A stretch of 64,000 nt of DNA from positions 12,002,335 through 12,066,334 of the forward strand of contig CM039509.1 in NCBI GenBank assembly GCA_022432975.1. Direction: 5' to 3'. Both the position numbers and the translations under genes were made by a program. Below, piece after piece: positions 30,470 to 41,553 of the stretch; within the stretch, counting starts at the first letter, position 1; each line of letters opens with the position of its first letter. This stretch comes from Begonia masoniana. Its lineage: Eukaryota > Streptophyta > Magnoliopsida > Cucurbitales > Begoniaceae. Under the pieces are notes generated by a model. The model made no database searches and had not been told where the DNA came from. It saw only the letters and a list, made by a program, of their open reading frames with translations.

Positions 30470-31345
30470 GTGACTAAACGACAAAACACATTCTGCATCT
30501 ACCGGTGACTAAACGACAAAACACATTCTGCATCTACCGGTGACTAAACGACAAAACACATTCTGCATCTACCGGTGACTAAACGACAAAACACATTCTG
30601 CATCTACCGGTGACTAAACGACAAAACACATTCTGCATCTACCGGTGACTAAACGACAAAACACATTCTGCATCTACCGGTGACTAAACGACAAAACACA
30701 TTCTGCATCTACCGGTGACTAAACGACAAAACACATTCTGCATCTACCGGTGACTAAACGACAAAACACATTCTGCATCTACCGGTGACTAAACGACAAA
30801 ACACATTCTGCATCTACCGGTGACTAAACGACAAAACACATTCTGCATCTACCGGTGACTAAACGACAAAACACATTCTGCATCTACCGGTGACTAAACG
30901 ACAAAACACATTCTGCATCTACCGGTGACTAAACGACAAAACACATTCTGCATCTACCGGTGACTAAACGACAAAACACATTCTGCATCTACCGGTGACT
31001 AAACGACAAAACACATTCTGCATCTACCGGTGACTAAACGACAAAACACATTCTGCATCTACCGGTGACTAAACGACAAAACACATTCTGCATCTACCGG
31101 TGACTAAACGACAAAACACATTCTGCATCTACCGGTGACTAAACGACAAAACACATTCTGCATCTACCGGTGACTAAACGACAAAACACATTCTGCATCT
31201 ACCGGTGACTAAACGACAAAACACATTCTGCATCTACCGGTGACTAAACGACAAAACACATTCTGCATCTACCGGTGACTAAACGACAAAACACATTCTG
31301 CATCTACCGGTGACTAAACGACAAAACACATTCTGCATCTACCGG
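30470..31345. repeat. 35-bp minisatellite array, 25 copies
   Basis: Units of TGACTAAACGACAAAACACA plus TTCTGCATCTACCGG repeat every 35 bp with no differences that I can see. Only the 3' LTR of Y has this array; the other LTR has about two diverged seed units. Confidence 0.97.
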
Positions 31346-32060
31346 TGACGTCATCCGGAAGACTAACCAATCAAACTACTATCATTCGGCATCTGCCGAT
31401 GACGTCAGCCGGAAGACTACCTCATCCAGCTTCCATCTTACGGTAGAAAACACTAAATCATCAAATGATTCCTAATACCCTTGCGGTGTAGGGCCCTAGT
31501 GGCCGGAAATCTTAATACATTCACTTACCTGGTTTCCTTAGCAATCTGAGCTTCTTCCCTTTAAACTTCTTCACCTAAAACATGTACATTACAGTAGTTA
31601 AAACAAAGGTCCTAATAGTTCTATTCATAAATCGTCCTAGGACTCTAATAGCTAAGGTTACTTCGAATCCTCTGTTTGACACACTGCAGTCTGAAATCTG
31701 AAACTAGGCGGACAAGTTTTTACCATTGATTAAATCCGAGTTGGTTACTTTGAAATGTTCAGAATCGATTTGGGATGACATTTCTACTCTCAGACTTAAA
31801 AGGGTCTTAAACTACTCGGCCACTGCTAAGAAAATTCCGAACTCAAATGCCGAGCTTAAAGGAGAACTTTAATCACTAATAAATGACTACATTGTCCATT
31901 TCATACCTCGGGTGCGGATTTGCAGAGAAAAGCAGGCTGAAACCAGCCGTCAGCAAGGGAAGATTCTGGTAGCCGAGAGCAAAAGCTTGGGAGAGAAGGA
32001 ATCGCCGAGAGGGAATGTCGGCTACAGTGGTAATAAAATGAGGTTTAAGGTTTCCATTTT

Positions 32061-32069
32061 CTATTTATA
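32061..32069 (-). promoter_or_regulatory. TATA box in the 3' LTR of Y
   Basis: The minus strand reads GAGTATAAATAGAAAATGG, about 160 bp into the LTR. The same motif is in the 5' LTR at 48588-48596 and in the 3' LTR of A. Confidence 0.65.
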
Positions 32070-32229
32070 CTCAACCCATCAATCTTAATTACAAAACTGC
32101 CACCCAACCTAGTTTTACTCTACTTGTAATAAATTTGTCTTAACATTAAATTTAAATCATAAAGGTTAAATAAGAGGGTGACAATGAAAATGGTCAGAAA
32201 ATCACCTGGCCGAAATGTCGGGTGTTACA

Positions 32230-32242
32230 TCCACCCCTCCTT
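32230..32242 (-). promoter_or_regulatory. Polypurine tract of element Y
   Basis: Minus strand AAGGAGGGGTGGA adjoins the LTR start TGTAACACCCGAC, after the usual GAGGACGAAAATTTTG motif. Confidence 0.87.
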
Positions 32243-32270
32243 AAACAAAATTTTCGTCCTCGAAAATTGC

Positions 32271-32513
32271 TCAAGCAAATAACTCTGGATAATTGTCCAA
32301 CATCTCCTGCTGTCTTTCCCATGTGGCTTCTTCAATGCCGTGATTTGTCCATAAAACTTTCACCAATGGAATCTCTTTGTTTCTCAGAGTCTTGATTGTA
32401 TATTCCAAAATCTGTATTGGTTTCTCCTCATACTCCAGTGTCGGCTCTAAACCAATATCTGATGGCTGGATGACTTGCATTGGATCACGCATGCACTTCC
32501 TTAACATTGACAC
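32271..32513 (-). pseudogene. Y pol fragment: end of integrase with chromodomain-like segment
   Basis: An 80-codon frame starting at MLRKCMRDP, equivalent to the region after [10 protein letters not shown] in Z. It carries KPIQILEYTIKTLRNKEIP, VKVLWTNHGIEEATWE and ends YPELFA. This is the C-terminal chromodomain-type segment of Tekay/Del chromoviruses, thought to tether integrase to heterochromatin. It is out of frame with the preceding fragment: a single-base loss near 32530 ends the upstream frame at MCQC-stop. The fragment itself aligns well with Z (ends YPELFGT), so decay is recent. Confidence 0.85.
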
Positions 32514-33214
32514 ATGGAAGACATTATGAACTTATCCAATGATGGAGGCAGTTGCAGTCTGTAAGCTGTACTCCCGACTTTTGCCAAGACAGGGAAGGGT
32601 CCAATAAATCTCGGATTAAGTTTTCCTTTCTTGCCAAATCTTAAGACTCCCTTAAATGGTGACACCTTTAAGAATACTTCATCTCCTACTGCAAACTCGA
32701 GTTCCCTCCTCCTTTGATCTGCATAACACTTCTGTCGGCTTTGTGCAGTCATCATTCTTTTTCGAATAGTGGCAATCTTATCTGACATTTGCTGCAGAAT
32801 ATCGGGTCCAAGAAGTTTTGTTTCGCCAACCTCGTCCCAGTAAAGAGGTGACCTACATTTCCTACCGTACAGTGCTTCATAGGGTGCCATACCAATGGTG
32901 GACTGATAACTGTTATTGTAGGAGAACTCAACTAGCGGTAAATGTCTACTCCAAGTTGTCTGAAAGTCAAGTACACATGCTCTCAACATATCTTCGAGTA
33001 TTTGAATAGTCCTTTCTGATTGGCCATCGATCTGTGGGTGAAAAGCCGTGCTGAAAGATAACTTTGTACCTAATGTGCCTTGCAAACCCTTCCAGAATCG
33101 AGAGGTAAACCTGGGGTCACGGTCAGAAACAATGGATACCGGGATTCCATGCAACCTAATAATTTCCTGAACATAGAGATCAGCAAATTGGTCCATCGTA
33201 TAGGTGGTCCTCAC
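32501..33214 (-). pseudogene. Y pol fragment: integrase core, C-terminal part
   Basis: About 237 codons following the stop at 33230-33232. It contains [15 protein letters not shown] with the second catalytic Asp, and [11 protein letters not shown] with the catalytic Glu, spaced as in DD35E. Then come the conserved [20 protein letters not shown] and the GPF-type motif KLNPRFIGPFPV. Integrase joins retrotransposon DNA to the target. The first catalytic Asp lies in the upstream fragment. The frame is lost near 32530 just before the VSML motif, so no complete integrase can be made. Confidence 0.9.
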
Positions 33215-33229
33215 AGGTAAGAAATGGGC

Positions 33230-35083
33230 TTATTTTGTCATCCTATCAACCACAACCCAAATACAATCATGCCCTTTTGTCGTCTTAGGTAGTCCTACTA
33301 CGAAATCCATAGCTATGTGTTCCCACTTCCATTCGGGAATAGGCAACGGCTGAAGAGTACCTCCAGGACGTTGGTGCTCGGCTTTGACTTGTTGGCATAC
33401 TAAACAGGACTCTACATACTTAGCAACATCCCTTTTTAGGTTAGGCCACCAGTACAGTAACTTCAGGTCTCGGTACATCTTGGTGCAGCCAGGATGTACA
33501 GAAAAGGAAGAGGAGTGCGCCTCAGTCAAGATCAACTTACGCAATTCCACATCATTAGGAATGCACCACCGATTCCTAAACCTCAGGATTCCATCCTTGG
33601 AGAGACTGAACTCGGAGGTGGTGTCTTTCAACTTATTCATCATGCTGATATTTTCCTCTGAATCCCTCTGTTGCGCATCCTTGATCTTTTCCAAAATTGT
33701 TGGTTGAATGGTTAACTCAGCGAGAAGGATTGATAACTCTGGAACTATCTCCAAGTCAAACATCAGAACTTCTGTTCTCAAAGGTATAGACATGGTTGAA
33801 ACCACGGGCTGCATTGTTGTTGACATCCTACTCAATGCATCAGCTACAGAGTTAGCCTTCCCCGGGTGATACTTGATCTCAAAATCGTAGTCCTTGACAA
33901 ATTCCAACCAACGTCTCTGTCTCATGTTCAACTCCTTCTGTGTGAAGAGGTACTTTAGGCTTTTATGGTCAGAAAACACTTCACATTGCTGTCCATATAA
34001 ATAGTGTCTCCAAGTCTTCAAAGCAAAAACAACAGCAGCTAATTCTAGATCATGGGTGGGGTAATTTTGCTCGTAATTCTTTAGCAGCCTAGAAGCATAC
34101 GCTATAACTTTACCCTCTTGCATCAGGACACAACCTAAACCAACTTTAGACGCATCGCAGTAAACACTAAATTTTCCTTCTTCGGTTGGGAGGGTCAAAA
34201 CAGGGGCTGTCGTTAACTTCAGTTTCAATACCCGAAAGCTATCTTCACAGGCTTCGGTCCAAGAATACTTAATATCCTTCTTCGTCAAACTCGTCAGGGG
34301 TTTAGCTATCATAGAAAATCCCTTGATGAATTTTCTGTAATAGCCTGCCAATCCAAGGAAGCTGCGGACTTCACTGGCATTCTTTGGTTGTGGCCAATCC
34401 CTTACTGCCTGAATTTTGGTCGGGTCCACTGATATTCCATTTGCAGAAACTACATGGCCAAGGAAATTAACTTTGTCCAACCAAAATTCACACTTAGACA
34501 ATTTGGCATAAAGCTGGTGCTCCTTCAATGTTGTCAAAACTACTCTTAAATGTTCTGCATGGTCAGCTTCAGTCCGTGAGTATATCAGGATATCGTCTAT
34601 AAACACAATTACAAATTTGTCCAAGTACCCCCGAAAAACTCGATTCATTAAGTCCATAAAGGCTGCAGGGGCATTTGTCAATCCAAACGACATGACCAAG
34701 AATTCATAATGTCCATAGCGGGTTCTGAAGGCTGTCTTTGGTATATCTCCTTCCTTAACCTTCAGTTGGTAGTAACCCGAACGTAAATCTATCTTTGAAA
34801 ATACCTTAGCTCCTTGCAATTGGTCAAACAAATCATCAATCCTAGGTAAGGGGTACCTATTCTTGATTGTCAACTTATTTAGTTCTCTGTAGTCTATGCA
34901 CATTCTAAGAGAACCATCTTTCTTCCTTACAAATAAGACTGGTGCACCCCAAGGAGAACTGCTGGGGCGAATAAATCCCTTGTCTACCAATTCCTGCAGT
35001 TGGACCTTCAATTCTTTCAACTCAACAGGTGCCATACGGTAAGGATTCTTAGATACAAGGTGATGCCTCAGGGTATGTATCAA
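33230..35083 (-). pseudogene. Y pol fragment: RT, RNase H and N-terminal integrase
   Basis: 617 codons. [11 protein letters not shown] with Asp99 and FIDDILIY with Asp163/Asp164 are intact. RNase H: YCDAS Asp310, DLELAAV Glu347 and SDHKSL Asp372 are present. Integrase: the HHCC zinc site (His523, His530, Cys560, Cys563) and first catalytic Asp593 (AMDFVVG). The frame stops at MTK-TAA (33230-33232), where Z has Lys-Ser and continues SAHFLPV. A TCA-type Ser codon changed to TAA would explain it. Upstream, a one-base insertion near 35060 separates it from gag-protease. Confidence 0.93.
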
Positions 35084-36697
35084 TTACAAATTCTATTTCC
35101 CTATCAGGTGGTATACCCGGTAAGTCATCCAAGAATGCCTCGGGAAACTCTCGGACTATAGGAATATCTTGTAGCTCAATTTTATTCTTCACCCGATCAT
35201 CTATTACACTAGCCAGGTAGCTCTCACAACCACTTCTCAGCATTCGGTGAATTTCTAGTGAGGATATAATTGGTATCTTACTTATTTTAGGAATAGCTTG
35301 GAAGGAATAATGATTACCATTTGGGGGTCTAAAATCAACTATTCCGGATCTACAACTTATTGTGGCATGATGCCTAAATAACCAATCCATCCCTAATATC
35401 ACTTCATACCCTTTTATGTCAATAACAATTAGTTCCGCATAGAGGTTCCTATCCCCTAGGGACACAACGTCACCAATAACAATTTGTTCTGAATGTAGGG
35501 ACTTCCCTGATGGTAACATAACACTATATGACCTTTCAGCTGGTAAAGATCCTATGCTATGATTGTATACAAACAAGGTTGATATAAACGAGTGTGTGGC
35601 CCCTGTATCTATAAGTGTATAAGCAGCAAAACCACAGATCATGATGGTACCTGATATGACTGTATGCGGCACTGTGTCCTCATCTTCCAACATAGCGTAA
35701 ACTCTGGGTATTACTCTTGCACGGTTCGGGTCTGGCGGCATGGGGCAGTCTCTTACTAAGTGTCCGGTCTTATCACACCTGAAACAACGGCCAGAAAGCA
35801 ACTTGCACTCACCAGGGTGGTTCTTCTGACATGTAGGGCATAGAGGTGCCAGAGGTCTCTTTCCTTTTCCCTGGTCACCATTCAGGTTGAGGGGCCTCTT
35901 TATTCCCTGCTGTTGTTGCTGTGGTCCCCCGTTCTGTCGCGGCTGCCATCCTTTGTTCTGACGTGGTGGCGGCTGAATGTCCTTCATTAGTTTCTTTGGC
36001 TGTTCGCGCTGTGCATATGCCGTCATTTCTGCCTCTTCCAGCTCCAAGGCCTTAGTCGTCACTTCACCATAAGGTACATTATGTATCCCAGCAGTCTTCA
36101 CCTTCATGTACAGACTTGGCTTCAGTCCTTGAACAAACTGATAAATCTTGTCTTCCTCATCCTCAATCATACGGGGAGCAAACCGTGATAAGGCATCAAA
36201 TTCGCATATGTAATCCGTCACAGAGCCAGTTTGTCGAAGATTCATGAACTCCTTCTTCTTGTTTGCCCGTACAGTCCTATTAAAGTACTTGTCAAAGAAG
36301 GCAGTCTTGAACATCCCCCAGGTCATAGCTTCGGCATTAGCGGTGTTCTGGATCGAGTCCCACCAATGCCTTGCACTTAACTCCAAATGAAAGACAGCAT
36401 AGGTGACCTTATCTCCTTCATCAACCTTTGCATACTTAAACATGTCTTCTATCTTTCGAATCCACTCCTCAGCATGAATAGGATCTGAAACATACCCATT
36501 AAACACCGGGGGTCGAAGCCGGTGAAATGAAAGCGTTCACCCCCATGATCATGAGTTGCGTTAGTACTGGAGTTGCCTTGTTCTTCTCTAGCTGTCATCA
36601 GTCGTTCTATCTGGTGAGATTGCCGCATGACTAACTCAGTCAACTGAGCAATAGCATTGCTATCCTCATTGCTCTCTCTCTGTTGACCTCTAACCAT
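35049..36697 (-). pseudogene. Y gag and protease, frameshifted
   Basis: The ATG at 36697-36695 follows the intron-like leader and starts MVRGQQRESNED. The N-terminal ~55 codons are shifted out of frame near 36520-36530, between GGERFH and VFNGYVSDP; the main frame then runs from 36506 to 35049. It has the retrotransposon Gag core (AEEWIRKIEDMFKYAKVDEG to SRFAPRM), a Gln-rich linker, a CCHC knuckle (CFRC, GH, VRDC) and a protease with LIDTGATHSF, where Thr replaces the Ser found in Z. It ends PEASPCI-stop because of an extra T near 35060; the intended continuation (VSKNPYRM) is in the next frame. Confidence 0.88.
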
Positions 36698-36707
36698 TTT
36701 GGGATTC

Positions 36708-36769
36708 CTAGACAAATCATTACAGGTATAACTTAACTTAATGACATACATGAAATCATAAATACTTAC
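36708..36769 (-). other. Intron-like segment in the leader of element Y (62 bp)
   Basis: Minus strand: CAACT/GTAAGTATTTATG to GATTTGTCTAG/GAATCCC, ending 10 nt before the gag ATG. A second identical copy lies at 37154-37215 because of the 446-bp duplication. Equivalent segments occur in A and Z. Confidence 0.42.
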
Positions 36770-36843
36770 AGTTGCTGAGGTGTGCTCAAGTGACAGTCAG
36801 TGCTGGAAGGCAGTCTGTAGAATCGGTTTTAGAACCTGGTTTT

Positions 36844-36855
36844 GCTCTGATACCA
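36844..36855 (-). promoter_or_regulatory. Primer binding site of Y, inner copy
   Basis: Minus strand TGGTATCAGAGC, 4 nt after the LTR tip GTTACA. An identical outer copy is at 37290-37301, next to the complete LTR. Confidence 0.88.
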
Positions 36856-37289
36856 TAATTGTAACGACCCCGGCCAGGAGCCGTCACGTTTTCATAATCT
36901 TTCATTAATCGTTTGCTTGACTTTTACTATTATTACATCTTTTCTATTCCTCGACAGACATTCACATTTTGCATATTATATTATATCTCCATGATCATGA
37001 GTTGCGTTAGTACTGGAGTTGCCTTGTTCTTCTCTAGCTGTCATCAGTCGTTCTATCTGGTGAGATTGCCGCATGACTAACTCAGTCAACTGAGCAATAG
37101 CATTGCTATCCTCATTGCTCTCTCTCTGTTGACCTCTAACCATTTTGGGATTCCTAGACAAATCATTACAGGTATAACTTAACTTAATGACATACATGAA
37201 ATCATAAATACTTACAGTTGCTGAGGTGTGCTCAAGTGACAGTCAGTGCTGGAAGGCAGTCTGTAGAATCGGTTTTAGAACCTGGTTTT

Positions 37290-37301
37290 GCTCTGATACC
37301 A
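37290..37301 (-). promoter_or_regulatory. Primer binding site of Y, outer copy
   Basis: Minus strand TGGTATCAGAGC beside the full 5' LTR (edge at 37306). This is the copy in the normal place; the inner one results from the tandem duplication. Confidence 0.88.
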
Positions 37302-38378
37302 TAATTGTAACGACCCCGGCCAGGAGCCGTCACGTTTTCATAATCTTTCATTAATCGTTTGCTTGACTTTTACTATTATTACATCTTTTCTATTCCTCGA
37401 CAGACATTCACATTTTGCATATTATATTATTTTTTCTTTCCTAAACTGGAAACAGAGACGTAGAACCATCAAGGAAGACAAACCCTCTCGTGCTCGACTT
37501 CCTACGCCTCGTCGGCTCAAACTTTCACAGAGTCGAGCGACTAGACTCGGTCATTGGTTTTTTGACAAATTCGGGCAAAGGAGAAATGCCCTCAACTCTC
37601 TTAACATGATTCTACTCGGGTTTGCATGGGTTGCATGTGTTGACAATCCACAGAAATTTCATCGTCCGGTCATCACGTGCATTGCGCGTGACTCGCTTAA
37701 CACCGCCTAAAAGGAGACATCTTCCGGTGGGCACGTGGGCCTCGCGTGCTCAATTAAAACATCATCCGGTGACATCCACCGGTCACTAGACGACAAGATA
37801 ACATTTACAACTTCCGGTGACGTCAGCCAACATCCACCGGTCACTAGACGACAAAACACATTCTACATCTACCGGTCACTAAATGACAAAACACATTCTG
37901 CATCTACCAGTGACTAAACGACAAAACACATTCTGCATCTACCGGTGACGTCATCCAGAAGACTAACCCATCAAACTACTATCATTCGGCATCTGCCGAT
38001 GACGTCAGCCGGAAGACTACCTCATCCAGCTTCCATCTTACGGTAGAAAACACTAAATCATCAAATGACACCTTCCAACAGAAAGAACCACAACTCAGTC
38101 AGAATGCATATAGCGGAAGACTTAAGCTACAGATCATTTATAAATCTATATAATCATTCCCTGACTCAGTGATCAACTAGACAGTCTCAAGGCTCAACAT
38201 TATAAAATAATCTCATCCTACTTAAACTATCATATCCTTTATTATACTGAAAGAAAAGAGCATTAACCAGGGGTCATAAATCGCCTTTCCAGCCCTGCAC
38301 TGTCATTTTGAGCTTCCTCCAGCAACCAGCCTTAAGCATCCTCTTTGAACAAAGTATCCTCACCTGAACCTTCTTCTC

Positions 38379-39011
38379 CTACACCATAAGGTTTAACTAT
38401 AAGCCTAATGCTTAGTAAGGAATGCATGCTGACAGATACACATGAGTGCACAAATTAAAGAACACAAGCTCATAAACCTTTCTTCATTCATGTTCATTTT
38501 CATTATTTACATGGCATGTATTAAGGCAGGAAACGAGGGAGAAGGGCAGGGGTACATAGTCATTTGCCTATCGCGGCAATCATAGTAACGACTTGCTCGG
38601 CCTCCACCAGTGGGAGAATTCGCGAGCCATACATGTCATCAACTCGGCCTCCACCAGTGGGAGAATCCGCGAGCCATAATAATCATTAACTCGGCCTCCA
38701 CCGGTAGGAGGATTCGCGAGCCATTCATATCATAGTCTTTTCCCCCGCTCTGCACTTAATCATGGTTACATTTGCTCTTCATGTTCTTAACTTAATCATA
38801 AACGTGGACATAATGCATAGACATGAACTTCACAGAGAAAAGTCATACCATAAAGACAAACAAAACATCCCGTAGCTTAACATCTCCGTACACAAATTCT
38901 TCATATCATGGAAATAACTAATCATAATCAACAGACTAACATCTCAATGATTTCCTAATACCCTTGCGGTGTAGGGCCCTAGTGGCCGGAAATCTTAATA
39001 CATTCACTTAC
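38379..39011 (-). other. Intron-like module in the 5' LTR of Y (633 bp)
   Basis: Minus strand: ACCAG/GTAAGTGAATG at 39011, TTTCCGGCC block, 47-bp GC-rich units, CTTACTAAGCATTAGGCTTA, and TATGGTGTAG/GAG ending at 38379. Its size is close to the 611 bp of Z. Confidence 0.4.
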
Positions 39012-39127
39012 CTGGTTTCCTTAGCAATCCGAGCTTCTTCCCTTTAAACTTCTTCACCTAAAACATGTACATTACAGTAGTTAAAACAAAGGTCCTAATA
39101 GTTCTATTCATAAATCGTCCTAGGACT

Positions 39128-39132
39128 CTAAT
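39128..39132. other. Target site duplication of Z (left copy)
   Basis: CTAAT, repeated at 48165-48169. The empty site reads GGACTCTAATAGCTAAGG in the other LTR of Y near 31633-31650. Confidence 0.93.
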
Positions 39133-41324
39133 TGTAATATCCAAGAATTTCATTGTACAATCTATTACGCATGCATAGTGTTTTACGATTTTAGAAATAA
39201 AGAGAAGCAATGGAATATTGAGAAGTCAACAAGTATTAGACCAATAGCACTTAACCTTAACATCTAAAGAAGAATGATGAACCAATTGAAGAGAGTTTCA
39301 AAAGTCAAAGACCAATAGGAATGAAGAATAGTGTTAAGTTTGAATAGTCAACAATGAAAAACCAATGGAGGGGAGGTATGATGGAGTCAAACTTTCAAAA
39401 GACAAAGGGAGAAGAAAACCATGCTGGAAAGCAAAGGAAGAAGTGAAGAGAGAAAAAGAGGATAAACATGAAGAAAAGTCAAAATTCCTACTTTAAACCT
39501 CAAAATGACACCTCACCTCCTACTAATCTTCATTCTATGTAAGGTAACTTTTAATAAGACCAAGAGCCACGAAATTTCTCCCCCATTTTCAGAGCTCTTC
39601 CTTCTCTCAAAGCTCGGTCTTTTTCAAGAAGAAATCAAGGTAAGTTAGATTTTAGGTTATGTTTATGCAAAATACTAGTTATAGGTTGGTAAAATTGGAG
39701 TTTTGTTGAGTTTATGGAGAAGTTGATAAACCCTAGATGGCTGCACGAAAATTTGGTTTTCCCTCCTTAATTTCTTGATGTTTTAGGGTTTGAATGAATT
39801 GTAATGGTTGCTTATGGTTGGAAATGAAGGAAAAACATCAAGTAATGCATGAATAATTGAAAATAGTAAAATACAGGGCAGATTAGAAATCTGTAATTTC
39901 GATATGTTGAGCTAGTTTATCTTGATAAATTGACCTTACCATGTTAAAGTAGACTCCTTAAGGATTCCATAGCCTCAAGAATTATCAAATTTGGTTATGT
40001 ATAACAAAAGTTATGAGATTTTGAAATTTGTTGTTTAGTTGAAGGGAATTCTGAAAATTAGGTTGTTAAGTGTATTTTTATGAATCTTGTTAATTTGCAT
40101 GCTTTAGGTATACAAGTCAAGAAGGAACTTAAGAACATTGACGAAACCGAACTCAAGACACGAGGTAAGTGTATGTATGCATGCGTTTTGGCCGATTGGC
40201 CTACACCACAAAAGATTATGAGATTGAGGATTTGGTGAATGTAGTTTTGAGAGTTGGTTGGGTAGAACTTTTAGGTTGTGAGTGAGTTAATTATGCTAGT
40301 TGTTTGTTTAATGAATGATTTGCTTATTAGTTTATATTATGTTATAGAATTGAAGGATGTGTGTGCAACATGTAATCATGCATCATGGTTTTCCTAAAGC
40401 ATAGAAAATGGTTTTTATACATAGTTTTCATGTAAACAAGAGTAACAGAATACAGAACAGTAAAATACGTAATAGTTGTTGTGGGTAGGGAACTGAGTTT
40501 GGTAGTTCCGCCAGAGGAACCGGTTCCGTCAGAGGGACTGTCAGATATGCCATTCCACTTCCCCTAGAGCGAGTTGGTCGTCCCGCCAGGTGGACAATCA
40601 GTTAGGCCATCTCTTCTCTAGAAACAGTACCCCAATAACTCATGTCATGCAAGAAAAATAAACAAGACTCAGTATATGCTTTTACGAACAGCATAGCATA
40701 ATCATGAGCATGCATTTTATTTTACTCTACATCACTTACTGAGCATTAGGTTCATTAGTTTATTTTGTGGTGTAGGTGAATTTGATACAGGTAAGGGCCT
40801 TGATCCTCAAGAAGGTTGATGGAGCAGTTGGTGGAGAACGTCCATTGGGTGTGCTTGTAGCCGCTAGGGCGATTTTGACCTGTGGGCGAGTACATAAGTA
40901 ATTTTGGGATAATGCATGGACAAAAGGGTTTTTTTTAAGTTGCAAACTAGTATGTAAATGACAAGTTTAGTTGTTTTTAAATGATAGTGTCTATTTTGAT
41001 GTGTGAATATATTTTGGAAATTATCTGAGAAATCTAGTTTCACATTGCAGGTTTTGGTTTTATAGTTTTAAACGTTATATTGTCGTTTTTTTATCAATAG
41101 TGAATGTAAAGCAAGATTTCATTCTCTTATTTTATTTAGTTCAAAGATTTTTATAATGGGTCATCTATGAAGTAATCTTTTCTTTCCGCTGCAAACAGTT
41201 AATGTTTTAACGATGTCGTTTTAAACAATGGGTAAAAGTTTAAATTTACATTGATTTTCGAGTACGGTTAGACACATGAACAGTAAATGTGACGAACCGG
41301 GTTCAGATAACTCGGGGTGCTACA
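39133..41324 (+). mobile_element. 5' LTR of Z (2192 bp)
   Basis: Complete LTR with TG/CA tips. No TATAAATAG nonamer like that of A and Y is present. A donor-like AATCAAG/GTAAGTTAG lies near 39640, and the conserved intron-like module at 40165-40775. The end carries a perfect small dyad GAACC-G-GGTTC (41294-41304). Confidence 0.95.
40165..40775 (+). other. Intron-like module in the LTR of Z (611 bp)
   Basis: CGAG/GTAAGTGTATG, then TTTTGGCCGATTGGCC and TACACCAC; a GC-rich PuPy repeat (TTCCGCCAGAGGAACC, TTCCGTCAGAGGGAC) at about 40506-40545; then CTTACTGAGCATTAGG; then TTTGTGGTGTAG/GTG. The 3' LTR has it at 47006-47615. A 15-nt stretch after the acceptor ends ATACAG/GTAAGG, a further donor-like site. 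Confidence 0.42.
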
Positions 41325-41328
41325 GAGT

Positions 41329-41340
41329 TGGTATCAGAGC
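41329..41340 (+). promoter_or_regulatory. Primer binding site of Z (initiator tRNA-Met type)
   Basis: TGGTATCAGAGC, 4 nt after the LTR end TACA. Confidence 0.92.
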
Positions 41341-41408
41341 CCAGGTCAAAATCGTTTCTGCAGACTGCCTAACAGCACAAGCTGCCACATGGATATTCTT
41401 CATCAATT

Positions 41409-41468
41409 GTAAGTATGTTTATGCATTCTTTGTTGGTTAATATTTAATTATAGTTCTAAATGTGCTAG
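41409..41468 (+). other. Intron-like segment in the leader of Z (60 bp)
   Basis: CAATT/GTAAGTATG to AATGTGCTAG/GAATAAC, with a branch-like TTCTAAAT near the end. The gag-pol frame is open upstream to a stop at 41410-41412 but has no ATG. Removing exactly 41409-41468 would join an ATG at 41389-41391 in frame, adding 35 residues before the TTG at 41554. Not demonstrated; 60 bp is short for a plant intron. Confidence 0.45.
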
Positions 41469-41553
41469 GAATAACAAAATATATAGAGGACAAAGGAGAG
41501 ATCAACAAAGAGAACCAGCTGATCTGAATAATGCCATCAACCGATTAACAGAT

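Larger units (their letters stand above)
29813..31528 (-). other. Intron-like module in the 3' LTR of Y (1716 bp with array)
   Basis: Minus strand: CCAG/GTAAGTGAATG at 31528, TTTCCGGCCACTAGGGCCC then TACACCG, later CTTACTAAGCATTAGGCTTA, and an acceptor-like TATGGTGTAG ending at 29813. The matching module in the 5' LTR is 633 bp (38379-39011); this one is enlarged by the 35-bp array and duplication. Confidence 0.4.
28721..32229 (-). mobile_element. 3' LTR of element Y (3.5 kb, internally rearranged)
   Basis: The other LTR of Y is about 2.4 kb after removing Z. The excess is one rearranged block. After TTCCCTTTA (to about 30468) the sequence jumps to a 25-copy 35-bp array. It then repeats 29370-29492 as 31346-31468, then repeats 30371-30468 as 31469-31567, and finally continues normally. 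The junction at 31461-31470 has AATGATT microhomology. Confidence 0.85.
36543..37432. repeat. 446-bp tandem duplication across LTR end, primer site and gag start
   Basis: 36543-36859 reappears as 36989-37305, and 36860-36986 as 37306-37432, a constant offset of 446. I see no difference between copies. The result is a second primer site, leader and gag start, plus an isolated ~129-bp LTR tip at 36860-36988. An open frame at 36976-37197 (minus) is the duplicated Gag N-terminus. Confidence 0.95.
37306..39132 (-). mobile_element. 5' LTR of element Y, inner arm (interrupted by Z)
   Basis: Starts TGTAACGACCCCGG and runs to CTAAT, the target site of Z. The sequence continues at 48170. It contains the intron-like module 38379-39011 (minus), three 47-bp units from 38596 and the seed 35-bp units. 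With the outer arm it totals about 2.4 kb. Confidence 0.9.
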
